Shown here in pieces: positions 1 to 6,782 of a DNA stretch of 30,226 bases (position 1 is the stretch's first letter; every line of letters begins with the position of its first letter). The DNA comes from a virus. Both the position numbers and the translations under genes were made by a program. The notes under the pieces were generated by a model. The model searched no databases and was not told where the DNA came from. It saw only the letters and a list, made by a program, of their open reading frames with translations. The stretch is from the IMG/VR virus record IMGVR_UViG_3300045999_003838, positions 1 to 30,226 of that record; one strand, given 5' to 3'.

Positions 1-622
1 AGCCACGAAGTTCATAACCACCTTCTGAAATTACACTAGAACAAACTTGTTTCAGTGTGCTTGAACTTGTTGTAATTCCAGTATTTGCAATCTCATATCT
101 CAAAGGTAATGATGCCGTTGTAATATAAGTTGAAGTGATTAAGTTTGCGTGATGGAATGAATGGCAGTGAATAAACTTCCCATCAACTACAAAACCCAAT
201 CTAACTGTTCCAAGTCCCAACCATTCAATATCCATCCACAAAATTTGTGCTTTGGAAATATCTAATGTAACACCAGATGGATTGAGATGCCCTGCACCAA
301 GCATCGTATCAATATTCCAGTTATGTTGCGAAATTTGTGTTGTTATTCCAGTAGATAAACTTCTTTCTACAAAATATAAAGTACTTCCATCAAGTTCTAG
401 ATACATTCCATTATCTGCACCAAAGTATCCTACTCTTTGACGAAGATTTGCTTTTGCTGGGTTCATTACAAAGGTATTCATTACTTGTAATGATTTTCCT
501 GGTTGATATGAAAATACTTTTGTAGTTTCTCTGATGATTGATGCGGTGCTTCCAACACCAACAGTCATATTAATCAAACCTTGTGCAGTTACAAATCCAA
601 CTGTTGAACCAGCACAACTAAA
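1..622 (-). pseudogene. Continuation of the frameshifted structural protein, running off the left edge
   Basis: Reading the minus strand from 622 in the -1 frame gives 207 uninterrupted codons to the window edge. The text is coherent: FSCAGSTVGFVTAQGLINMT, VFSYQPGKSLQVMNTFVMNP, NLRQRVGYFGADNGMYLELD, SKAQILWMDIEWLGLGTVRL, GFVVDGKFIHCHSFHHANLI and a final ISEGGYELRG. This is the body of the virion structural protein begun at 891. The gene is partial at the window edge. Function is unassigned; the beta-rich sequence and late-operon position support a structural role. Whether the break is real or a one-base sequence error cannot be told here. Confidence 0.75.
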
Positions 623-891
623 CCACTCCAAAGATTATTATCTCTATATCTGTGAGAACTGTCAAAAAGTGTTAATGGACTTGAAGTTCTTTGTCTACCA
701 AATGCATCAGTAGATGTTGATGGCAAAGTTACTGATACTGTCGATAAAGTTGAAATTCCAACAGTTCCTGTAACTGGAAATGGATTATCAACAGTAACTA
801 CTTCGCCATTCTTATTGGCGACCATATTAACTTCAAAAAGAGTTCTCTCTTGATTTAAAAAATCTTGAGTATTTTTATTAAATTGTGCCAT
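589..891 (-). CDS. N-terminal part of a frameshifted virion structural protein (100 aa as read)
   Basis: Begins MAQFNKNTQDFLNQERTLFE and contains DAFGRQRTSSPLTLFDSSHR followed by YRDNNLWSG. After residue 83 or so the frame reads a short unconserved-looking tail (LVVLVQQLDL) and stops at TAA. Sequence of the form GR.R.S.P.TLFDSSHRYRDNNLWS is, as I recall, typical of a longer T4-like cyanophage structural protein. The -1 frame continues with matching sequence from 622 to the window edge, so this is one gene broken by a missing base, probably a T in the TTT at 620-622. A GGAG sequence precedes the ATG, which lies three bases after the stop of the 104-aa gene. Confidence 0.75.
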   Translation of the reverse strand: MAQFNKNTQDFLNQERTLFEVNMVANKNGEVVTVDNPFPVTGTVGISTLSTVSVTLPSTSTDAFGRQRTSSPLTLFDSSHRYRDNNLWSGLVVLVQQLDL

Positions 892-894
892 TAA

Positions 895-1209
895 TCACTC
901 ACTCCAAGACAATCTTTCTGGTTGATATCTTTGCGTATTTTTAATTCTTAAAGAACTTTGTGATTGTGATGGGTAAATGTTATGAACAATTGCTCCAGGA
1001 TATTCACCCTGAAGTTGTTCTGTGAGAGCGTTTTTGTTCATCATCTTACCTTCAACTTCAATGCGATATAGTTTTCCTTCCCAAACTACATCAGCAAGAA
1101 AAGATTCGGTTGCTTGCTCTGGTTGAGATTCACCATTCATATAAAGATTTCCATTGAAATCTCCAGCGATATTGATGCTTTCTGATAAGAATTGTTGAAA
1201 AGATTTCAT
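895..1209 (-). CDS. Small protein with T4 capsid-targeting-like leader (104 aa)
   Basis: The N-terminus is MKSFQQFLSES. This closely resembles MKTYQEFIAEA, the capsid-targeting leader of T4 internal head proteins (recalled from memory), and it contains L-S-E at residues 8-10, fitting the [LI]-x-E cleavage rule of the prohead protease gp21. The remainder has VVWEGKLYRIEVEGKM and ALTEQLQGEYPGAIVHNIYP, a compact alpha/beta look, and a polar C-terminus (RYQPERLSWSE). It starts one base after the stop of the 535-aa gene and ends three bases before the next ATG, in one operon. A head-packaged internal protein is the inferred role; no enzymatic motif is seen. Confidence 0.72.
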   Translation of the reverse strand: MKSFQQFLSESINIAGDFNGNLYMNGESQPEQATESFLADVVWEGKLYRIEVEGKMMNKNALTEQLQGEYPGAIVHNIYPSQSQSSLRIKNTQRYQPERLSWSE

Positions 1210-1210
1210 T

Positions 1211-2818
1211 TTAGTTACAGTTCCAACGACGGAGGGCTTTGTTGATTCTTGAATCTGGGTCTCTAGCAGTCTTAGCGGAAGTCAATTTTGCTTTCATTCC
1301 TGACATACGACTACAAAAGTTTTTACGACGCTTTGCTCTTTTACCCTTTGGTTTTTTCTCAGTTACAGCAGTCTGAAGTTTTGAACCTGGATTCTCACGA
1401 CGATAAGCATTTACAGCTTTCTGACTAAGACCATCAGTTTTATCTTTGCGATTTACTGATTGCCAATCTTCAGAAAGTTCTTCTCTCCAGTTTGAAAATT
1501 GCTCTTTTTTTACGCAACGATTATAAGTTTTTCCAAATAGTTTTTGTGTTCCTTTTTTCTCATATCCTGGCCAACATTTTTTTGCTTCTTCAACATTATG
1601 CTCACCACTTTCAACATAATCTGCTGCGGTATCAATATAATCTGCCGCTTTAGTAATTTTTGATTGTACCCATGCCTCAATGCTTCCCTCACCCTTCATT
1701 TTTTTCTTTAAACGCTTCGCTGCAGAAATAATTGTTGAGAGTTCAGAGCGAGCCATTGAATACTCATGATCTTTTTCCTCATTTGCTGGGTGAGGACTAT
1801 TCGCATGATAATGAGGATTTGACATTGCCACTGATGACAAATTAATTGGTAAAGAATATGTATCCCAATATTTTGGACCATACTTACATTCATCTCTTAG
1901 TTCATTCTTTTTACATCTAGGGCAATATCTTTCCATATTAACTTGCTCCGATTTGGTTCCCCAATTATCAGCACCTACTTTACGACACTTGACAAGTGCT
2001 CCTGAAGCATAAGCACTTGGCCAAACGCTGTATCTTGATTTTACTTTATTATAGCAAGCGTCTTTTTTGCCGCTGCCTTTTCCTGGTTTATCTTTTACTT
2101 CTTGGAGATTCATTTCTTCTGTTCTGACATTTGTTGGACTTACTCCACCAGTTTTCTCTGGTTGGTTTGGATCTAATCTATTCTTTCTTCTTCTTGCTGA
2201 CTCTTCTTCATCTTTTGAGAGATCTCTTTTCATTTTTGAACTTCCACACTTTGGAGTGGAAGTCTGACCAGGTTGACGAGCACAAGGTTTTCCTGCCCAT
2301 TTACCACCTAGTTGAACCCATCCAGATTTTCCATCGGAAGACTTTGACTTACCAAACCAATCACGAAGTCCCTCATCCCCAGATTTAGTTTCTTCATAAG
2401 CCATACCAACTCTAGTATGCTTCAATTCTCCTTTTTGTTTAGCAATAAGTTTTTTTGAAGCAACTTTTGCACCCTCCGGAGCACTCATTACATTTTCATC
2501 TGGAGTTTTTCTACTTGGATTGTCATAAACATCCACATCACCATCAGCATCTCTATCAACATATTGCTTAACCGCATGATGAACCAATTGCTTTAGATCA
2601 AGATTTGGATCAAGTTGATGTTGAGATTTTGGTAAATGCTTTGTTTTATGAGTAAACTTTGTAAAAGTTTGTGGTTCCTTTGCTTCAGAAAAGGGAGACT
2701 TTGATTTAGTCACTTCGCCTCTTTGTCTTTTTTTACGAGCAGCACAATGAGATTTTTGAGAAAATCCTTTTGGACTATCACAATCAATTGATCTTTTATA
2801 TTTTTTAGACCAACTCAT
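1211..2818 (-). CDS. Basic, cysteine-bearing mosaic protein (535 aa), possible head-interior protein
   Basis: No known activity. It strings together short modules: DCDSPKGFSQKSHCAARKKR (12-31); a perfect EF-hand-like loop DRDADGDVDVYD (88-99); a DUF5872-like part with GLRDWFGKSKSSDGKSGWVQ and two Cys (150-192); KKDACYNKVKSRYSVWPSAY (251-270); a Cys cluster CPRC...DEC (C299, C302, C311); a long helix MARSELSTIISAAKRLKKKM (355-374); CWPGYEKKGTQ..C (415-435); and a C-terminal SQKAVNAYRRENPGS plus CSRMSGMKAKLTSAKTARDP block resembling DUF6321. Several modules are familiar to me from separate cyanophage proteins. It contains LQE (238-240) and LSE (448-450), which fit the T4 prohead-protease site. 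It sits where gene 17 is expected. The reading frame is unbroken and no rival frame is convincing. Confidence 0.8.
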   Translation of the reverse strand: MSWSKKYKRSIDCDSPKGFSQKSHCAARKKRQRGEVTKSKSPFSEAKEPQTFTKFTHKTKHLPKSQHQLDPNLDLKQLVHHAVKQYVDRDADGDVDVYDNPSRKTPDENVMSAPEGAKVASKKLIAKQKGELKHTRVGMAYEETKSGDEGLRDWFGKSKSSDGKSGWVQLGGKWAGKPCARQPGQTSTPKCGSSKMKRDLSKDEEESARRRKNRLDPNQPEKTGGVSPTNVRTEEMNLQEVKDKPGKGSGKKDACYNKVKSRYSVWPSAYASGALVKCRKVGADNWGTKSEQVNMERYCPRCKKNELRDECKYGPKYWDTYSLPINLSSVAMSNPHYHANSPHPANEEKDHEYSMARSELSTIISAAKRLKKKMKGEGSIEAWVQSKITKAADYIDTAADYVESGEHNVEEAKKCWPGYEKKGTQKLFGKTYNRCVKKEQFSNWREELSEDWQSVNRKDKTDGLSQKAVNAYRRENPGSKLQTAVTEKKPKGKRAKRRKNFCSRMSGMKAKLTSAKTARDPDSRINKALRRWNCN

Positions 2819-2830
2819 TGAACTACAAGA

Positions 2831-3256
2831 TTATTCTTTATTATTTAGAAAACCTTGCTTGAGTAATTTTGATAGCTCCGATGTTGATCCAACAAATAAA
2901 GCATTGTTTGTGACATTGTTTGTTGTTTTTACTGTATCTTCTTCAACATCCTTTAATTTCTTTTGTAAATCTATAAGTTTATCAGTTACATCACCAACTG
3001 ATTTGATTAATTGTCCAGCAACTTCATATGCTCTGGGAGAACCACCCTCTCCTGCCAGTTCCATAATGCCATTAATTGCTTCTTGTCCCTTTTCAATCAA
3101 CGAATATAAGTTTGCACGAGTATATTCATAATCTTTTTTAATGTCATTACTCAGTTCCTTAACGGTATCTAAAGTAGGTTTGTAGTTACTATCTACTTCT
3201 ACAATGCTACTTTCAACATTCAGTGCTTCATCAATTTTTTCAAACTTATTTGCCAT
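2831..3256 (-). CDS. gp16: Small terminase subunit gp16 (141 aa)
   Basis: DNA-recognition and regulatory subunit of the packaging motor. Helical protein with residues 41-60 KDYEYTRANLYSLIEKGQEA, SPRAYEVAGQLIKSVGDVTD at 73-92, LIDLQKKLKDVEED at 94-107 and NVTNNALFVGSTSELSKLL at 114-132. T4 gp16 (164 aa), from memory, shows the same order: [48 protein letters not shown]. It directly follows gp15 as in T4. The next gene is not the large terminase gp17, which is unusual for T4 order. No strong ribosome-binding sequence is seen before the ATG. Confidence 0.83.
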   Translation of the reverse strand: MANKFEKIDEALNVESSIVEVDSNYKPTLDTVKELSNDIKKDYEYTRANLYSLIEKGQEAINGIMELAGEGGSPRAYEVAGQLIKSVGDVTDKLIDLQKKLKDVEEDTVKTTNNVTNNALFVGSTSELSKLLKQGFLNNKE

Positions 3257-3271
3257 GATTTTACCAATCTA

Positions 3272-4318
3272 TTAGATATCTATACTTCTAGATGGGCTAA
3301 AGTCTCTAGAATCTGTAAATGAGAATAGATTTTCGTTGAATCCAAAGTCATCATCAATATCAACTAGAGCATCATCAGCGGCAGTTAGTTTGTCAATTGA
3401 TGTACTTTCTAAATGAGTTGTAATGGAACTTCCATCATATCCTCTCTTCACCGCAATGGTTGTTCCGTCAATAACTTCTACAATCTTCATAATTTCACTA
3501 TTAATAATGATTCTATCTCCTGCTGACATTCCTGTAGATGTAGTAATTGTTAATCTTGTTTCTGTCTTGGTTAGAGCTTCTTTTAAAACAGATACATCAT
3601 CGTTATTATAATCTTTGAGTGCTTTTGGTGACGCAGTATACCTTAATTCACGCTTTGCAGTTTCTCTATTTGTATCAGCATAATAATCAACCTGAACCTT
3701 ACGAATGAGTCCATCTGTAGTATCTGCGATTGGACCAAACATATAGGTCTTAGCAGTAAATTGTAAAGTATAAATCAATGCTCTTCTGGTTGAAAAATCT
3801 CCTTCATAATCATCTTGAAAAGAAATACTATCCAAAACAACACTTATATCTCTCTTTTCTCCAATTGAATCTACAAGATCAATAGTTAAATTAAAAGATG
3901 GTTGAAAATAAGGAAGTATTTGTTCTACGATTTGAAGAGAGTCATCATTCAATTTTGTTAAAATATTAACTTCAAATCCAATATTATATGGGACTGGCAT
4001 ATAAACTTTTTTTAGGTTTGTGCCATCCGATGCTTTAAAGGTTTGAGTAACGCCTGCCTTTCTAGTTGGATCATACTGAATGGAGTTCATTTCAAACGAC
4101 ATTCTTGGCAAAGATATTTGAGTTGCCTTATTTAAGTTTGGTTGCTGCTCAATTCTTGCTAAAAACTTTTGAACTGGACCATATGCCAGAGGAACTCTCA
4201 TATCACTAATTTCACCATCATTGGAATTTCTGTGGCGAATGTGGATATCATTAAAGATTGTGCCAAAAGAAATGACAGTCCTCCTAATGATTTCGTGATA
4301 AAAATAGGTTCCTAGCAT
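3272..4318 (-). CDS. gp15: Tail sheath stabilizer / tail completion protein gp15 (348 aa)
   Basis: Hexameric cap at the head-proximal end of the tail that stabilises the sheath and joins the neck. T4-like features: N-terminal FYHEIIRRTVISFGTIFNDI; MRVPLAYGPVQKFLARI near 40-56; the diagnostic QIVEQILPYFQP at 129-140; KRDISVVLDS at 155-164; and a TRRALIYTLQFTAKTYMFGP strand ending GLIRKVQVDYYA. T4 gp15 (272 aa), from memory, has QIVEQILPYFQPHFN and GLIRTTYTDF. Residues 250-303 form an added module, GDRIIINSEIMKIVEVIDGT followed by KRGYDGSSITTH, also found in gp7 and the DUF4815-type protein. Start overlaps the gp14 stop by one base. Confidence 0.92.
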   Translation of the reverse strand: MLGTYFYHEIIRRTVISFGTIFNDIHIRHRNSNDGEISDMRVPLAYGPVQKFLARIEQQPNLNKATQISLPRMSFEMNSIQYDPTRKAGVTQTFKASDGTNLKKVYMPVPYNIGFEVNILTKLNDDSLQIVEQILPYFQPSFNLTIDLVDSIGEKRDISVVLDSISFQDDYEGDFSTRRALIYTLQFTAKTYMFGPIADTTDGLIRKVQVDYYADTNRETAKRELRYTASPKALKDYNNDDVSVLKEALTKTETRLTITTSTGMSAGDRIIINSEIMKIVEVIDGTTIAVKRGYDGSSITTHLESTSIDKLTAADDALVDIDDDFGFNENLFSFTDSRDFSPSRSIDI

Positions 4319-5745
4319 TAGTAACTTCCAAATGGATTTGTCTGTGAGAAATCTATGAAGGTGTCTGCTTCTTCTTCAATTTCGTCGTTTTGTTCATATT
4401 TATCATATATGTCCCTATGATCATAAGATTTAATAGTATAAAGAGCATATCCATCAGAAGTAGATGCCGCTGAAACTGTAGATGCTGTTCCAATAACAAT
4501 TTCTCCTGGAATAAATCCACTGACAGTTGTACCGATACCAACAAGAGAAACCTTAAGAACTTTTGTATCCGAATCCCAAGACTTGACTCTTCCTTCTGTT
4601 CCCGAAGTTAATCCTCTTACAACCTCATTAAATCTGTAAGTACCTAAACCAGTAATTAATGGTGGTGATGCGATAGTGACTGTTGGTGTGACTGTATAAC
4701 CAACTCCTGTATTTGTTACTCTGAGTGATGAAACTTGAGTATCTGGATTGATAATTGCCACCGCTGTTGCTGTTGTTCCAATTCCAGGAGAAGAAATTGA
4801 AACTGATGGTGCGGTTGAATATCCTACGCCAGTGTCAGTTAATGTGAAACTGATAACTCCACGAACTTCACTTTCTATTGAACATGTGGCTGCTGCACCA
4901 ATTCCATTTCCTCCAGTGATTGTTATAGTTGGTGGGGCAATGTATCCTGATCCAGCATTTGTTAATATTATTTGTTCTATGGAATAAATGCCAGCTTTAT
5001 TTGTGGTAATAGCAACTGCTGTGGCATTGATTCCTCCAGATGGTGCTGTTGAAATCGCAACAGTTGGTGATCCGGTATATCCACTACCATCATTATTGAG
5101 AAAAATTTGTCTGATATATCCTGTAGTTGCACTTAAATTGGCATTGGCAGTAGCAGTTCTTCCAAGTCCAATCAAGTTTAGAGTAGTTATGAATCCAGTA
5201 TCTTGAATTGTTGTATCTATTTCGTCAATAGAAGTATCAAGAACTTCATCTTCATATTCAAACAATTCACATTTCAGTTCATAAACATAATTTCTACCTA
5301 ACTGATAGAAAGGTTGTTCATGCTCTACAAATTTAACCTCAAAAAGTCTTTGACCCAATGGAAAATAAATAAGATCTCCCTCACGAGGTCTAGTTGATAA
5401 TTCAATTTCATCATCTGGCATTGCTGCTAAAAACGCAGCAATAAAATCTTCAAATCTTTCTTTGGATATTGTTATGACAAGTTCGTCCCTCAAACTCATT
5501 CCAAATTTTGTTAAAATGTCTCCGGCACCAGAATACCCCTCATAAGTATTCACATATGCCTCAATTAAAAAGTTATCATCAAATCTTGATGATTGTATCT
5601 CCTCAATGATGGTTTGTTTTCTTACAAATTTTCTTGGTATATAAGTGACTTCTACACCATAGATCGTCAACTGTTCATTGATAAGATCTTGTACCAGTCT
5701 TTGTTCGCTAGGTGATCCTTGTAAGAAAAAGGGATTAAGTGCCAT
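4318..5745 (-). CDS. gp14: Neck protein gp14 with a repeat-rich insertion (475 aa)
   Basis: Second neck protein, working with gp13. Residues 1-190 match T4 gp14 in order: LTIYGVEVTYIPRKFVRKQT, YVNTYEGYSGAGDILTKFGM, REGDLIYFPLGQRLFEVKFV and EQPFYQLGRNYVYELKCELF. T4 gp14 (256 aa), from memory, has GVECYYVPREYV, NSFEGYEGAKSFFSNFGM, EGDLIYFPMDNSLFEI and DPFYQLGQN. The last 20 residues (IDFSQTNPFGSY) also resemble T4's short acidic tail. Between them lies about 250 extra residues with four GxGY...P.[VI].I repeats and a TSGTEGRVKSWDSDTKVL module, absent in T4 gp14. Overlaps gp13 and gp15 through TAATG junctions. Confidence 0.88.
   Translation of the reverse strand: MALNPFFLQGSPSEQRLVQDLINEQLTIYGVEVTYIPRKFVRKQTIIEEIQSSRFDDNFLIEAYVNTYEGYSGAGDILTKFGMSLRDELVITISKERFEDFIAAFLAAMPDDEIELSTRPREGDLIYFPLGQRLFEVKFVEHEQPFYQLGRNYVYELKCELFEYEDEVLDTSIDEIDTTIQDTGFITTLNLIGLGRTATANANLSATTGYIRQIFLNNDGSGYTGSPTVAISTAPSGGINATAVAITTNKAGIYSIEQIILTNAGSGYIAPPTITITGGNGIGAAATCSIESEVRGVISFTLTDTGVGYSTAPSVSISSPGIGTTATAVAIINPDTQVSSLRVTNTGVGYTVTPTVTIASPPLITGLGTYRFNEVVRGLTSGTEGRVKSWDSDTKVLKVSLVGIGTTVSGFIPGEIVIGTASTVSAASTSDGYALYTIKSYDHRDIYDKYEQNDEIEEEADTFIDFSQTNPFGSY
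4670..5110 (-). repeat. Four tandem GxGY beta repeats inside gp14
   Basis: Four units of about 40-50 residues: GSGYTGSPTVAI, GSGYIAPPTITI, GVGYSTAPSVSI and GVGYTVTPTVTI, each preceded by a hydrophobic strand (Q-I-x-L-x-N, S-L-R-V-T-N and similar) and followed by a small-residue stretch such as G-I-G-T-T-A-T-A-V-A-I. The same unit occurs in gp7, gp8 and the DUF4815-type protein. The nucleotide sequence is diverged, so the repeat is a protein-level one. Confidence 0.85.
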
Positions 5746-6590
5746 TATCCAATAAAGTCGTAAGGTGGGAGTTCATATTCAAGGGCCATAACTTGCTTAA
5801 TACTTTCTAGTTCTCTTTCAGCATCCTCATATATTTCTCTACCATTCAGTTCAATTCCACCTGGAAGTCTAACACCTCTAAATTTAATTAGATTTTGACC
5901 CCACTGACGTTTAATTAATGCTGTTAGATATTTTTTTATAAAACTATCATTATAAACATTAGTATAAGTATCTGGATCTAAAATCCTATAGCAGTCTAAA
6001 ACAAGATAAGTTCCGAGAGATTGTGCTCCCCAATCAATATCAAGATATAATCTGTCCTGTCTTTTATTATATCTTACTTGCTTATCGGTAGTCAGTAAAA
6101 AGTCAATATCCTCTAGATAGGTTTTTACCATTGAATATTGTAAAAGTTCAACGGAGTTGAAATAGTATAGATCATTTAAAAACAATTGATACTTAATACT
6201 AAACATTCCACCAGAAATTGAACTAGTATCAAACTTAAATATTTTTTCTACGCCAATAACAGAATCGGGAACTTGAATAAAATTAGAAGTTTCATAAAAT
6301 CTTGATGTGGTTGTTCCATAACCACTTATATTTGTAGATGTAGCGGTAGTGGTTACTATACCAACACCATTAGTACCTTTTGCACTACCACGATCTAAGT
6401 CTGCCTGTGTTAATTGGTACTTTAGGTACATTCTCTCAACACCGTCAAAATGACGCTCCTGGAAGTACTGTAGGGCGTCATCCACTAAATCATCTATTTG
6501 GTCATCATCAACGTTAATTTCCAATACAGGGGCACCCAACCGTCTTAAACAGTAATCAATGAGTTGTTGTCTACTTGCTGGTTTCGCCAT
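5745..6590 (-). CDS. gp13: Neck protein gp13 (281 aa)
   Basis: Head-completion (neck) protein; in T4, gp13 and gp14 close the filled head at the portal and form the docking site for the tail. T4-like signatures seen: LIDYCLRRLGAPVLEINVDD at residues 10-29, then DDALQYFQERHFDGVER, and near the C-terminus VRLPGGIELNGREIYEDAER with a closing ELPPYDFIG. T4 gp13, recalled from memory, has ILRRLGAPIINVELTPDQI, YGEYHFDG, MLPGGVTIDGQRLIEEAR and PPFGILVG. The length is close to T4 (309 aa). Start is supported by AGAGGAAAAG five bases upstream. The stop overlaps the gp14 ATG (TAATG), the usual 13-14 pairing. Confidence 0.92.
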   Translation of the reverse strand: MAKPASRQQLIDYCLRRLGAPVLEINVDDDQIDDLVDDALQYFQERHFDGVERMYLKYQLTQADLDRGSAKGTNGVGIVTTTATSTNISGYGTTTSRFYETSNFIQVPDSVIGVEKIFKFDTSSISGGMFSIKYQLFLNDLYYFNSVELLQYSMVKTYLEDIDFLLTTDKQVRYNKRQDRLYLDIDWGAQSLGTYLVLDCYRILDPDTYTNVYNDSFIKKYLTALIKRQWGQNLIKFRGVRLPGGIELNGREIYEDAERELESIKQVMALEYELPPYDFIG

Positions 6591-6591
6591 T

Positions 6592-6777
6592 TTACTTTTC
6601 CTCTGTCTGACTGGAAATTAACAGTTCATTATATCGTTCTTCTAATTCAGAATAATCTTTAGATAATGTTTGTACCTTTGCCTCTAATAAAATATTTTGA
6701 TTTGTTAGAGTTGATAGTCTTTGATTATACAATTTAATCAATACATTCACATCAACTTCATTATTTTGATTTGTCAT
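6592..6777 (-). CDS. Small coiled-coil protein upstream of gp13 (61 aa)
   Basis: Acidic, helical protein. Residues 8-56 show heptad-like spacing of Leu/Val/Ile (VNVLIKLYNQRLSTLTNQNI, then LLEAKVQTLSKDYSELEERY), ending SSQTEEK. A strong GGAGGA sequence precedes the ATG, and the stop sits two bases from the gp13 start. Its own 3' end contains AGAGGAAAAG, the ribosome-binding site for gp13. Similar short helical proteins are, as I recall, common next to gp13 in marine T4-like phages with no known role. A neck or fibre assembly helper is possible but unproven. Confidence 0.72.
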   Translation of the reverse strand: MTNQNNEVDVNVLIKLYNQRLSTLTNQNILLEAKVQTLSKDYSELEERYNELLISSQTEEK

Positions 6778-6782
6778 AAATT

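Noticed and set aside
252-440. Plus-strand 62-aa frame near the left edge
   Set aside because: Lies opposite the coherent -1 continuation of the broken structural gene and shows no independent support.
1510-1893. Minus-strand short frames of 60 and 61 aa inside the 535-aa gene
   Set aside because: Out-of-frame shadows with Met/Ile/Gln-rich sequence; the 535-aa frame carries recognisable modules at the same place.
2067-2388. Two overlapping plus-strand frames opposite the 535-aa gene
   Set aside because: They are antisense to a well-supported coding frame, have Leu/Phe-rich low-information translations and no ribosome-binding context in a one-directional operon.
4397-4404. GATAAATA on the minus strand as a third late promoter, and CATAAATA at 30077-30084
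   Set aside because: Both depart from TATAAATA in the first base and lie inside coding sequence of gp14 and the gp6 candidate.
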